DNA of 64,000 nt from the NCBI RefSeq assembly GCF_004664715.2, contig NC_051068.1, forward strand, positions 130,034,716 through 130,098,715, in the 5' to 3' direction. The notes beneath the pieces were generated by a model. It saw nothing but the letters and a program-made list of their open reading frames with translations. It was not told the origin of the DNA and searched no databases. Origin of the DNA: Peromyscus leucopus. Taxonomy: Eukaryota > Chordata > Mammalia > Rodentia > Cricetidae. This document shows, piece after piece, positions 20,105 to 33,202 of this stretch (within the stretch, counting starts at the first letter, position 1; every line of letters begins with the position of its first letter). The translations under genes were made by a program, and so were the position numbers.

Positions 20105-20487
20105 TGCTGTGGAATAATATTTTTGTACATTGTAAATATGTATTGCTCTCGTTGCTAATTAAAAGCTAATTGGCTGATAGCTAGGCAGGAAGAGATTGGA
20201 CAAGACAGCCTGAGACAGACAGAATGCTGAAATGAGGAAGGGTTTAGTCAGAAGAGTTGACAGCACACACAGAGGGAGCAAGATATGCTGGAAGACAGGT
20301 AAAGCTATGAGCCACATGGCAATACACAAATTAATAAATATGGGTTAATTTAAATTGTAAGAGCTATTTAGTAATTAGCCTGAGCTATCATCCAAACATT
20401 TATAATTAATATTGATCTCTCTATTGGTTACTTGTGAGCAGATGCTGGGACAAGAAAACTCCGAACAAATGGCACCCAAATATTCAG
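20105..20487 (+). mobile_element. ERV2-type LTR followed by a primer-site stub
   Basis: The LTR runs from TGCTGTGGAATAAT to about CTCCGAACA (20467). Two bases later comes TGGCACCCAAAT (20470), a near match to the Lys-type primer site. So this is a 5' LTR with its leader stub, not a simple solo LTR. The rest of the element is not visible beyond the L1 at 20534. Confidence 0.8.
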
Positions 20488-20517
20488 GAACTATATCCAC
20501 ATAAAATCTGAGACAGT

Positions 20518-22106
20518 TTAAAAAAGGATTCTAGAAACTAGACATCAAAATACCAAATAAATCAATTAAAAATAGGGTAAAGAGCTAAACAGAATTCTCA
20601 ACATAAGAATCTTAAATGGCTGAAAGACATTTAAGGAATTGCTCAACATCCTTAGCTCTCACAGAAATGAAAAGGACTCTGAGGTACCATCTTACACCTT
20701 TAGAATGGCTAAAATAAAAAATGCTAACAACAGCATATGTTGGAGAGAATGTGGAGTAAGAGGAACACTCCTCTACTGCTGGTGGGAGTATAAACTTGTA
20801 CAGCCACTCTAGAAATTAGTATGGGAGTTTATCAGAAATTGGGAATCAACCTACCTCAAGACCCAGCAATACTACTATTGGGCATACACCCAAAAGATGC
20901 TCAATCATACCACAAGGACACTTGCTCAACCATGTTCATAGGAGCATTATTTGTAATAGCTAGAACCTGGAAACAACCTAGATGACCCTCAACCAAAGAA
21001 TGGGTAAGGAAAATACGGTACATTTACACAATGGAGTATTACTCAGAGGTAAAAAACGATGATATCATGAAATTTGTAGGCAAATGGATAAAACTATGAA
21101 GAATAATCCTGAGTGAGGTAACTGAGACTCAGAAAGACAAACACAGTATGTACTCACTCTTAAATGGATGTTAGATGCAAAACAAAGGATAGCCAGGCTA
21201 TAATCCACAACCCCAGAGAAACTAGGTAAAAAGGATCACCCTAAGAGGAACACAATGGAGGGCCCCAGGAAGGGAAAATAGTTAAGTTGTCCTGGGTAAA
21301 CTGGGAGTGGGTATAGAAGGGAAGGGGTGGGGGATGGGGACAGGATGGACTGAGATGGCTGAGTGGAGGGAGTGACAGTGAGGGAGAACAATGAAAGAGA
21401 CATCTTGGTAGAGGGAAACTTTAGGGGTTTAGGGATAAACCTGGTGCTGTGGAAATCCCCAGGAAGCCACAAGGGTGATACTAAGACTCCCAGCAATAAT
21501 GAAGAGGGTTTCTGAATTTACCTTCCCCTTTAATCAGATTAGTGAGTATCCTAAATGTCATCATAGAACCTACATCTAAACTGATGGAAGCAGATGCAGT
21601 GATTCACAACCAATCACTGGGCTGAACTCCGTTGAAGAGAGGGAGGAGGGATCACAGGAGTGAGGTTAAGATCATGATGGGGAAAACCACAGAGACAGCT
21701 GACTCAAGCTGGTGGGAGCTCATGGACTCTGGCCTCTCAGCTGGGGAACATGCATGGAATTGAACTAGGCGCTCTGAATTTGGGTGACAGTTACGTGGCT
21801 AGATCTGTTTGGGGAGCCCCTGGCAGTGGGAGCAGGACTTACACCAGATACATGAAATGGCTTTTTGGAACACGTTTCTTAGGGTGGGATACCCTACTCA
21901 GTCTTTACACAGGGGGAAGGGCTTGGTCCTCTCTCAACTTAGCATGCCATATTTTGTCGACTCCCCAAGGGAGGCCTTACCCTCTCTGAGAAGTGGGTTG
22001 GGGATGGAATTGGGGAAGTGGGGGGCAGTAGAGGAGGAAGGAGGATGAAATGGGATTGGTATGTAAAATGAAAAAAAAAAAACAACTCTTAAAAAAAAGG
22101 ATTCTA
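20518..22106 (+). mobile_element. 5'-truncated L1 with TSD
   Basis: The end of ORF2 (20534 to about 21180) contains 'tcctctactgctggtgggag', 'cctcaagacccagcaata' and 'aatggagtattactcagagg'. The L1 3' UTR with its G-rich purine stretch (21316-21350) follows, and poly-A lies at 22071-22082. TTAAAAAAGGATTCTA flanks at 20518-20533 and, with two more A, at 22089-22106. ORF2 is interrupted and cannot be functional. Confidence 0.95.
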
Positions 22107-25100
22107 ATCACACATAGTTGCCAGCCAGAGCCTTGAGAAAAACTAAAGTGAACTGGGAAATTGTAGTCAGAAGTTTCTGTTCAACCCATCATTTCCCAAG
22201 TAATGTCTCACATGATGGTAGGATGGATTCTCTTGCCTGGTGGAGGATCTTAGAGTCTTAACCTATATCCTAAATATCTCAAACAACAGAGAGGCAACAA
22301 TAGCAGTTACTCTGTCCTCAATGTCTTCTTAATTGATACATGAAGACACTATGAACAGGGAAACCTTGAACCTAAGCTACCACCTGACTGGTATGGGGCC
22401 TGCATGCTAATTCAATTGGCCATGTCCTTTACCTTGGCTTTCAATTCTTCCTCTTAGCATAACCAAGTCTAGTCACCCACATTCTCTGATTAAAAGAGGC
22501 TTCTTGATACTCTGTCATCAAAGTCACAAACTTTGAAAAGTTATTCAGAATATCTAAGCAGTATTGTTGACTATTTTGCATTTGTAGAATCAACAAATGA
22601 TTCTATTAAGTGATATCCTAAGCCATCATATTCTTCAGCAGGAGATGGCTTGGGTGAGGAAGATTCTCTTCTACTTGGGCTCACCTGTGATGCTTTGAGA
22701 ATATAATCTAGTCTCTACACACAGAGAGAACTCTAGGACCAGTGCCTGCACTCTTCCCTTAAAGCCTACAAGAAGTATATAGGCTTTGGCAGTGAGGCTT
22801 TTAGATGTTTTCTAAGAAATTCCAAAAGCTAGTATTTGCTAAAGTTCATCTAATTTGCTTATCTTGCTTTATAAATTATGCCTCTAAACAATCAATCTAG
22901 CTTTAAGTATAATGATATTAATAAATATGCTTACTGATGTCAGGATGTGATGGGCTGGTGATTTGTCCATTAACAGAAGAAATAAAGAATTGGCTTTAGC
23001 CTTCTTTGTTAATTCAATCTGTGTTACATGTAAATTATTTATTACAGATTTGAAATGACTTACTTTCTTCATCTTTCTTTTGTTGGTTGAACATATGGAA
23101 TAAAAACATGGTAAAGAAAAACTTTAAATATTCTGTTAATAGGATTATTTTAGAAAAACATTCTGGTTGTTCAGTATAAACTTTGTAAAATAAATCATTT
23201 ACTCTCAACATGGTTGTTACTGACTCATGTAGTAATTTTGAGTGTTTTGGAGTGTTCTAGAGAAGTGCCCTTGAGGAGTGAGTAAGTCATTCACCATCTT
23301 TGGCATTACACTTTTTTTTGAATTGGATATAGAAAACAAAAAAATTGTTTCTTTTTGGGGAATACAACTTAAAATTAAATAGTCTTTTTACATAGCCGGA
23401 TAACATAAAATATATTTACTGTGTAGTCTTAGAATTTAAGTATAATAACCCAATGTTAACAAAATATGTATTGTCATGTTTTAAATTATTAGACATGGTG
23501 ATTTAAGGCAATACTCCAAATTTTTAGAATTTTGGAGTGATATCCCCCTCTCTGCTCACCAGGAGCCTTACAGTTTTGTCTGTGAGCTCAGAATTGTGGC
23601 ACATGGCTCTTTGTGTAGATTCTATAGGTGAGTCCAGCTCCTCATTATTAGGTAGAGGCAAGGTTTCCCACTGTCTTTTTCATCCCAGTCTAGTTCCTTT
23701 TTCTGCAATTGTGTCTGACCCTCTCTGCAGAATATTCCCCACAATAGGGAACAGTCCCTAACAGTATAAGAACATTGTCTTAGGAAAATGGTCAGACTTG
23801 AGGCTTTAAAGTAACCTTCTGAAGATTTATTTTATAGATGAACATTTTAGATAAGGAAATTCAACTGGAAGAAATGAGCAATCTCTGAAATGAGTTTTAC
23901 AAATAATAATAAGTAACAGAAATTACTGAAGCTCCCTGAGTTCTATTTGCAGCATTCTTGTAGGAGTCCAATTCACTGCTGTTACTTAGAGTTCTACATT
24001 AATTTTCAGAAATGTTTCATCTATAACAAAGAAAGAATAGTCTTACTTTCAGTAAATACTTCATATTTCCATTTCAGTTGAAAAGAAGTAGAATGGAAAC
24101 ACAGTTCCTAAAAAAAATGTAAGCTGAAAATAAGTAAGTTCTTGATGTTCAGTAGAAATGGCAGCTCAGATGGAAAGCAAAATTTTTGTTTATATCCAAC
24201 ATCAAATTTTATCTGAAAAATTACTGGAGAAGTAATGAAAAATTTCCTCCAGAAGTCATGAAAAGACTGACTAAAGGAGTTTTCAAATTCTGCTGTGGAG
24301 ACACACCCTTTAGTGCCTGTTTCAAAAAATACATGGTAATCACCTTGGCTATATTTTGTTAGCCTAATGTCATGTCACATAGTTTGACAACATTGTGTAA
24401 TACTGCAAGGAAGATTCATTTAGAGAAGGTAGAAGAGTTATATTCTTGTTATACAGCGTACAGAAATGAAGGGGAATCACTATATTAAACGAATGCTTAT
24501 GATTATGGATTAGGCATATTATCTATGCTTTAATGATAATTGTGATACAATGTGTGCACATGTTGAGTATCTGCACATAGAAGTGATTCATCCTCTTTTA
24601 AGTGTAAAAATTTCACATGCAACTAATAAGAGAAAAAGGTAAAATGATAACCTTAATCAGTTTTCCCAAAGTCAATAGTATTTAAAACAATGTAGCTTAC
24701 CTTTCAAAGACATTTCAGATAAAATAGTTCATATAAAGATCATATAAGTTGATGAATACATAGTCATAAAATTGGTAAACACAAGAATATTCATGAACAT
24801 AAAACAAGGGAATCTGGAATCCATGGCTGATGTGTAAAATTAAATTAAATTATAAACTTAAAAAAATAAAAGGAATATAAAAATGTATAAACTTGACAGT
24901 ATTTTATGAAAAAGAGAATTTAGAATTTACTCTAAGTCAATAGTTCTCATTTTTATTAGACCCCAAACTCCCTTTATACATGAATTTCATTCATTCGTCC
25001 TTTGTTTATCTTGAAATGAAAAATCTAGATATCAAGAAAATGAGTATAACCCCTTAAATATGAAAGAAACAAATTAATAAAAATATAGCAATATTCAACC

Positions 25101-26160
25101 CAGTATATAAACCCTCAGAATAATTACAACAGAAGTGGGAGAGAAAGTTGATATGTCTTCCATGAATGAATGAGTGAATGAGTGAAGTGAATCCCTGTTA
25201 TTTCATACAAAAACCTATAGCAGCTGTGACTGCAGACCTATGGGGACAGTGTAACTCAAACACTGAGCTACATTGTCAATGATGACATAATTTTCTGTAA
25301 TGTGGGAAAAAAAATTGAGGAAGAAAAAGAGACAATTTGCACAATGCTTGAATTTCTGGAAATTCAATATACAGTAAAACTTTGCCAAAATTTCTTCATG
25401 TTTCTTGCTAAGTTAGATTCTAAGCTAAAGGAATTTGAATAAAAAGGGATTTAATCCATCTAGATGACTGGTGGACATTTACAAGTCATTCAAGAGGCAC
25501 AAAAATTCTTTGGGGAGAAACAAAGGCCAAACACTAGGACAGGAAACAAATCCACTCCCAACACTGACTGTGTCTTGCCATTCTGCTCAAGGAAGCAGTC
25601 ACATCTGAAAAGTCCTTTAAATGTCAGAGTGCTTCTTTAGAAGATCACCTCTCTTCTGGAGAACTGCTTTATGATCTGGAGTCCAGGGCTGGAAATAAAG
25701 CCATCTTTTTAATGATGGTGTGTACATGTGAGAATAGCTAACTTCCAGAGAAAGAGATGACACCAGTTCCAGGTGCATTATTATGGAAATGAGGGGTATG
25801 GGATATCCATACCAAGCTTTCTATCACGAGGGAGAAATGGGCATTAGCTTAAGCTGAGGGCATGGGTTAGATGTTTAAGAGGAGGAATTTAGATATCAAA
25901 AGAAAAATATGAAGACAGAGCCATCTTAAGTTGTTTAGAAAAACGTATACACACCCTATAATTACTGATATATGTGTAGAAGCTGATGTAAGAATTTTAA
26001 GGGCAATATATATGCTAATATGAAAATCTCAGCAATAACTAAAATGTCCAGCAATGGAGAATTAATTTGCCAAATTAATTATAATAATGTATGACATTAT
26101 AGTCATGTTATTAAAATGTTCATCACTACATAAAGTAGAATTCTGAATTAAAAATGAAAT
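22107..26160. other. Unclassified AT-rich intergenic sequence (4 kb)
   Basis: No repeat I can name and no coding family. Short frames (74 codons or fewer) lack codon bias or motifs. A short GAAT/GAGT tandem lies near 25164-25190. Confidence 0.5.
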
Positions 26161-26162
26161 TG

Positions 26163-26398
26163 GTTCTTGAGATATGATTCAGATGTTAAAAATACTTGAT
26201 GCACAATCATGAGGACCAGTGATTAGATATAAACATCCATGTAATGGGCTGTAAATCTCACAATGCCTGTAACTGTAGCTGTGAAGGATCCTACAACCTC
26301 TTCTGTCCTTCATGTGCTCATTGGTGTACATTCCTGCACATACATATGTACATGCACTCACTCAGACACATACACAGATAAATAAATCTTCAAAAATG
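26163..26398 (+). repeat. B3-type SINE, diverged
   Basis: A decayed tRNA-like head ('gatatgattcagatgtta') is followed by 'ctgtaactgtagctgtgaag', 'cctcttctgtccttcatg' and a tail ending 'aataaatcttc', in B3 order. Confidence 0.6.
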
Positions 26399-26905
26399 TG
26401 ATATAGATACAATCAAAGTATTTACCTTATAGTATTTATATGAAAACACACACATTGATCTGTTCTTACCAGTTTCATATACAAAACCCAGTGGTGCAAT
26501 GAGTTATTGGAATAGAATATATATTAACTTTACATCTATAAAAGATTTCTAAATGAATTAAGATATATGTATAGAAGGAAATACAATTCATGTTATAAGA
26601 ACAATAAGGATAGCAATTGTGAGATAATAATTACAGGAAAAAAAGAAGTCAATATAAACTATTTTCCCTATGATGGATTCAATGAGTACTAATGGCTCTG
26701 AAGAAGATAGAAATTTTGAAGCAAACTATTAAGTAGATGATTACTGGTGAACATTATCTATGTTAATGAACTTAATTTTGATTTGATTATTCACAACAAA
26801 GGAAGATATAATTGTAAACAAACCATTATGTGGGTTTATTTGTATACTGAGAACACTGATATTCATCTCATTACAGGAAATTTCTCTTTTAAAGATGTGA
26901 ATGAG

Positions 26906-27106
26906 GGACTAGAGAGATGTCTCAGCAGTTAAGAATACTTGCTGCATTTTTGGAGGACCCTAGCTTAGTTCCTAGCATCAGTGGTGAGCAGTTGGCAGCC
27001 ACTTACAACTTTATTTCCAGGGGTACAATGTCCTCTTCTGGCATAACTGTGTACATATGGCATACAAACCTAGACACACATGTGCATAAAATAAAAATGT
27101 TTTAAA
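26906..27106 (+). repeat. B3-type SINE
   Basis: 'ggactagagagatgtctcag' (tRNA-like head) and 'cagttaagaatacttgctgc', then 'atttccaggggtaca', 'tgtcctcttctggc' and 'gcataaaataaaaatg' give a near full-length B3 or B2-related SINE. Confidence 0.8.
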
Positions 27107-30050
27107 ATGAAAGAAAAATCATGTGAATAGTATATAACTTTTACATTTAATGATTCATTTGTTTACAAAAACATTCAGCAAAATATTAGTAAATTGTTAG
27201 TCTTTGATTCAACAATGGACTAGAGAAATGAATTGTGTCATTCCTGTTCTATAAACAAGTTATACAAGCTATAATTCAGATTGTCATACATAGCATTTTG
27301 TACAAGTGATTATGTTTAAGTGACCCATGGTTTCTGGTGTCAACTCTTGAAATAAAATGTGTCATTCTGCATACAGAATTTAAACTTGAATCCTTAGAAT
27401 TAAAAGTTCAGACTTACCAATTCAATAGTGCCCTCCAAATAAACACCTATGAAATGCCACATCACAAATTCCATATACAGTAATCCTTAAAACCTCAAAG
27501 TCAAATATGTTTTTCATTCTTAGCTAACTTCATCAACATTAGCATAAACCTACTTTAGTGTCATTAATCATTATGAATAGGTAAAGTGCCCCTAAAGTGA
27601 CAAAGAAAATAAACCTGAAATTCAAGAACTGGTAAGAAGCCATAATAATTTTTCAAGCATTTTAAAACTCAAGCTCTTCACTTAGCAATAGATGTCCAAG
27701 GGCTTGACATAATCAAGATGAAACTCTGTTAGACATTCAAGAATGGATATATTCGGATTCTTATGTCATTGACAATTCCTAGGCTGAGAATCATCAGCCA
27801 GTCATGACTCTAAATTACAAAGAATTTTGTGATTCAAATCAGAAAAATATCCTGAATCATCATAAATACAGAAGTGATTTTTGACTTTGATGGCACTCAC
27901 TGTTAGTTGGAAAAATAACATCTCAAAATCAAGAGGCAACATCACAATATTAGTACAGAATCAGCAGGCTGTCGCTTCTTCCAGATCAGATTTTGTTTCC
28001 TGTTGCAGAAGAATACTAAGCCTTTGTTTGCCTCATGCACAGTTTAAACCTTTCTACATCCCCTTTGATCTTTATGTGTGTGGCGGGGGGACTTATTAGT
28101 TTCCCTGGAAGTTGTCATCAGACCATCTCAAGAGCAGCTCTACCACCATGAACACAGCTGTAACACTCTGCAAAAGTTGTGGAAGTCAACAAAATGGATA
28201 GAAGTAGGAATTATTGGTCATTAATACACAGAAATACTGTCAGTGAATAGTAACACAATTATCTTAATAGCCAGATCATTTTGGCTTTAGCCGACTTCTT
28301 TCCACATCAAATCAAGTATCTGTATCTACTTCATAAATGGACTTATGGCCAGAACGAAATGGCAGGAAGATTTAAAAAACTAATCAAGGAAGCTTCTTGG
28401 AGGAAAAATTCCATAGCTTTCTGAAATAGAGTGATTACCTTCAAATGACAACTGGCTTAAGCCTAGAGGCTGTAGATTAGAGATAGTGGAGGAAGCAGAG
28501 AAAAACAAAAGAAGGGATAAAAGAGGAGGAATGGCTGAGGAGAAATAACAGAAAACAAGCACATACAGACTCATCAGTTTTACACTTAGTTATTTCATTG
28601 TAGCAGGAATCTTAGAAGGTCCTGCCAGGTTATCACCTCCAGGGCTTACCACTAGTGCCTACCTGCCAGGCAGGTCTCATGTCTTGAAAGTTTGACAGCT
28701 TCTTAAAATAGCAAACCCATGAGCCTGTGAGGGAACACTTTCATTCAAACCATAATAATCAAAGTTTTACTTCTATGTGCCAAAGAAGGATAGCCTGTGT
28801 GTTTGGTTAGTAAAAGACACTTCCTGACTGCCTTTAAGCAAATAAAAAGGTGTGAGGATCTTAGAGGGGAGAAGAGCATGTTGCTAAACAATAGAATCTA
28901 TATATTTCTTTATGGTTTTCTTTTTCTTGAACTTACTTAAGTTTGTTTTGTTCACATCTAAAAGAATTCCGAACAATATATCAATAAGTATTTTATGATT
29001 ACTCTGAAAGGAAAGACTTTAAGCAGAAAAAGTAGAATTTCAAAGGGAAAGACACAGAGATGATGTTACTGGCATCTGCAGGTGAACTTATGTTTTTCAT
29101 AAAACCCTTGAAATCAGAAAATAATGTTATTAAAGAATTAAACCTAGCTATCAATATGTAAGGAATAAGAATTAAACATAGGAATCCATAATAACTTTAG
29201 AACATGGACTTCATTCTTGCATGCAATCTTCTTAATTACAGAGAATGTTTATAGTCATATATGTGCCTGGACAGACATAGTAAAGGGCTCAGTTGGAATG
29301 CTATACTAAGCAGCATCATGGTATTATCTTTTGAGGGGGGTTGATTACTTGATTCAAGGAATCAGACTCAAGTCCTTTGGTTTAAGTACCATGGACCATG
29401 CACATCTTGCCCTCTTTTCTCCCAGGCTTTCCATCAGCAAATGTGCATGATACAGAAGCCCAGAATATCAAGGCACAGATGTGTTACTATAACTTGTTTC
29501 AAGTCTGCTGGGGATAAAACCCAGGTGAAATGAATGAGACAGTTTTCAGGAATCTGAAAGCATTGTACTTTAATTACAAAATCTCAGGTTAAATAAGCTA
29601 ACAAAAAGGAGGACAGGAAATTAAGACAGAAGCAGGCTAGGAACCCAGGGACTTCTGTTGCCACTGAGCAGATGCTGGGATGGAAGTCATGTTCCCTTAG
29701 AGAGATGATTGCATTTGCTAAAGCCATATTACCTGAATAAGCTTTGGAATTCCATCATATGGGCTTGTTTTTATACATGCAGTATTTATATAATGATTCA
29801 AGTGTATTATGAAGAAATAAATTAACCGCCTCTGTTTCATGATGGAAAGATATAAAATGGAACGTATTACACAGATAACATAAGAGAATGATTTATTTCT
29901 ATTCTATGTAAATAATTGCTCTGTAGTTCTACAAAGCACATTGAGAATTTGATTTTAGGACTTAACAACATAGCCACTTTAGCATTCCTCAAACCCTCAG
30001 TGATCTTTGAAGTCACTGCTGTAGTTACAAGGTGCCTATAACATCATGCC
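27107..30050. other. Mostly unclassified AT-rich intergenic sequence
   Basis: Only one repeat-like piece stands out: 28700-28757 resembles the tail of the dispersed repeat seen at 3925 ('catgagcctgtgaggga', 'cattcaaaccata'). No gene or RNA signal. Confidence 0.5.
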
Positions 30051-30054
30051 TGAT

Positions 30055-30245
30055 CCATGGGAACCTTTTTTTTTTTTTGTTTTGTTTTTCTAGACAGGCT
30101 TTCTCTGTGTAGCTTTGTGCCTTTCCTGGATCTCGCTTTGTAGACCAGGCTGGCCTCAAACTCACAGAGATCTGCTTGCCTCTTGCTTCCCAAGTGCTGG
30201 GATTAAAGGTGTGTGCCAGCACCGCCCGGCCCATGGGAACCTTTT
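30055..30245 (-). repeat. B1 SINE with TSD
   Basis: A reversed B1 (about 30071-30230), poly-T first, ends 'gccagcaccgcccggc'. CCATGGGAACCTTTTT flanks both ends (from 30055 and from 30231), a clear TSD. Confidence 0.96.
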
Positions 30246-31047
30246 TAATGATGATGTTGGCCCTTTGATTTATAGTCAAACTTTTTTTTTTAATTTTAGA
30301 AGTAGTAATAAATACATCTGCTTATTTCTAAAACTACTTCCACCACTCACTTGTATTCACCTGTTATTTCTTTCCTTAAATGACTTTGTTTTGTTTCTAT
30401 TGAATTCTTTCTATTCACAAGATAGAATCTCGCAACCGTGTTATAGTATTTTGAATTTCACTTGGAACCCGAGTTAATTGGCCAACAGTGACAGCAAAGT
30501 GTTTGTGCAGAGGGAACTAATATAAATCCCAGAATATAAAATCAAAGTGTCTGCTTAGGAAAGAAATGTTAACAAAACAGTATTCAAAATAGCATACTCA
30601 AATAAAAGCAGCAGGAAGCTGGTGGTCAGAGGCAGCCTGGAAACCACATTAATCACCATTCCATTTGAACCTTCCAGGGTCATGTCAGCCCACTGCCTTC
30701 ATCTGTTCTGTGTAGATGACATTTCTATGAGGGAGCCCAGAAGAGCAGATTAGATCAGTGTCCACAGTGGAATAAAGAGCATCCACAGTTCACAGATGGG
30801 GATCTTCCTTCCCCATTTTGAAGAACTCTTTCAGTTACAACAACTGCAGAAAATTAATGATCTAAGTTTGCTGAGGCATTTTCATAGAAACTTAAGATCA
30901 CTTGCAAAAGAGGTCAAGAACCCACAAAAAATGTACATTCACAAAGAATGGTCCTCAGAAGGTGCCAATCCTGAGCCTCATAGGAACAATGTATCTAGCT
31001 TGCCTATGAGGAAATAGATCAGTTATAGCACCTCTTATGATTCAATG

Positions 31048-31160
31048 CACAGGTCCAGCATGAAGGCACATGCTTTTAAGCACTTAGGAGGCAAAGGCAG
31101 GAGGATTTCGAATTATAGGCCAAACTGAACTGTTAAATGTGATCCTGCCTCAAAAAAACA
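31048..31160 (+). repeat. Old B1/pB1-like monomer
   Basis: 'catgaaggcacatgctttta' and 'gcacttaggaggcaaaggca' followed by 'gatcctgcctcaaaaaa'. Diverged, with an A-rich tail. Confidence 0.65.
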
Positions 31161-31504
31161 ACAGCAATTTTTTAAGCTAAGAAAAAATATTGGATGGATT
31201 TAAGAAATAGTTATATTCTAGAGTCAACTTTGACTTTGCTTTTCTACAGAAGAAATTATTTGAACCTCTTCCAATAAAATTTCTATAGTTTACATGTAAA
31301 TTTATAGTCTTAACTCTGTTTTAAATAACAGAACATGATACATTCTCCTAAAAAAATTAAGTATTAGTTCTGTGATTCTGTTAAACAATGCCTATGTGTG
31401 AAAAGACATTAGCAGCTTTTCACCTCATTTCAGAGTTTCAGTCCTTTCTCTTGACAGTATTAAGAAGGAAGGCAGGAAATGATTTTGTGTTTTGTGTTTA
31501 TAAC

Positions 31505-31702
31505 CAAAACTATATTCTTTTTTTCTTTCTTTTTTTTTTGGTTTTTCGAGACAGGGTTTCTCTGTGTAGCTTTGTGCCTCTCCTGGGACTCACTTGGTAG
31601 TCCAGGCTGGCCTCGAACTCACAGAGATCCACCTGGCTCTGCCTCCCGAGTGCTGGGATTAAAGGCGTGCGCCACCACCGCCCGGCTCAAAACTATATTC
31701 TT
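31505..31702 (-). repeat. B1 SINE with 15-bp TSD
   Basis: Reversed B1 at 31520-31687. CAAAACTATATTCTT flanks at 31505-31519 and 31688-31702 without a mismatch. The sequence is close to the B1 consensus, so it is a fairly recent insertion. Confidence 0.97.
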
Positions 31703-31835
31703 AATGCCAGGGTGTAATATTCATGACAGTTATTTAAAACAACTACTCCCATTTCTTACCTAAAATGTTTTACAGGTTCTTGAGAAAAACTCAGGCATCT
31801 ATATTTATAATATTTGAAATATAAAGGACATGGAT

Positions 31836-32170
31836 GTAGACTAAGAGATAACTCAGTTGGTAACACTGTATATTCACAGGTGTGAGTACCTGAGTCTAAT
31901 CCACAGGAGTCATATTAAAATCAAACAACAACAACAAAAGAAAGCAACAATGAACATCCATGCTCTGGGATGGTGGGGAAAGGAGGATCCCTTGTTTAGC
32001 CAAATCAGTGAGTTCCAGGTTCAGTGAGAAGAGAGATGCTGCCTCAAAATCTAAGGTGGAGAGTGACTAAGGAAAATGCCCTGTATTAACCTCTGGCTTT
32101 TACATGCATGCAAAGATAAGCACATCATATATCTCCTCCCTCATATGTGTAACCACACACATACACACTC
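31836..32170 (+). repeat. RSINE1/B4-type SINE
   Basis: 'agataactcagttggtaaca' (ID-like head), then 'gtgagttccaggttcagtga' and 'gtggagagtgactaaggaa', ending in a CA-rich tail. It contains a CAA-rich insertion near 31925. Confidence 0.8.
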
Positions 32171-32561
32171 AACCCCACATCACATCACATGTTGTGATGT
32201 GCACAGTCCCTTACACCTGTCCTCCAGCACATGGCTAGACTTGGTACTAGAAGGCAGGACCAGACAGACTTTGGTATTTTCTCTGCAGGTATGGTGGACA
32301 TCACAGGGAAAAAACAAATGAAAGGAATGCTGTAGCGAAACTCTAATACTAAAACCAAACTATGTAATGATGTCTCTTCCTACAAGTTAGGTTTGAATTG
32401 GGACATTATAACTTCCAATTGCTGAAAAATTTCCTAAGTGCCTGTGAACCAACCAGACTCTGCTCTTACTAATTTTCCTTTAAGTTCTATGAGACTATGA
32501 ATAGCACAGAGAAAAACCTCGGGGCCATTTATGTTCAGAGACTGATTGGTCTCGTGAAGCT

Positions 32562-33123
32562 GATCAGTGTAGCTTGAGTTTTCCCTGCCTTGCCCACATT
32601 CAGGACAAATCTCTGCCACCCGCCAGTCCCACAGCCGCTCAGACCCAACCAAGTAAACACAGAGACTTATATAGCTTACAAACTGTATGGCCGTGGCAGG
32701 CTTCTTGCTAACTGTGCTTATAGCTTAAATTAGTCCATTTCCATAAATCTATACCTTGCCACGTGGCTGGTGGCATACCGGGGCATCTTCACATGCTGCT
32801 GGTCATGACGGCGGCTGCAGTGTCTCTGGTCATGGCGGCGGCTGCAGCGTCTCCTTCTGCCTTTCTGTCCTTTTATTTCTCCTCTCTGTTAGTCCCACCT
32901 ATCTTTCCTGCCTAGCCACGGCCGATCAGGTTTTATTTATTGACCAATCAGAACAACTTGACATACAGACCATCCCCCAGCACAGCCAAGTGCAGACCAT
33001 CTCAGACACCTGCACTCAGGCCCATGGTCCTAATCATCCTCTATACGGACCTGCTGGGTAACGCCACAAGGAACCTGAGAATGGGCTCCCACAGGACATA
33101 CAGAACATCCCACAGCAGATCAG
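32562..33123 (-). mobile_element. Solo LTR, minus strand, perfect 6-bp TSD
   Basis: The LTR is 32568-33117 (550 bp): TGTAGC at the left and CCACAGCA at the right, i.e. TGCTGTGG...GCTACA on minus. GATCAG flanks both sides. AATAAA is in reverse in TTTTATTTATTGACC near 32930-32944. It is longer than relatives because its 5' end carries about 130 extra bp bounded by two copies of the LTR start (32960-32983 and 33094-33117). A roughly 29-bp unit with GGCGGCTGCAG is doubled at 32800-32850. Confidence 0.93.
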
Positions 33124-33202
33124 TTTAGAAATTTGTCTCAAATTATCAATATTACTCTAGATCCTCATGGGGATTCAACATGATAATAGACTTGACTTGG
33201 TC

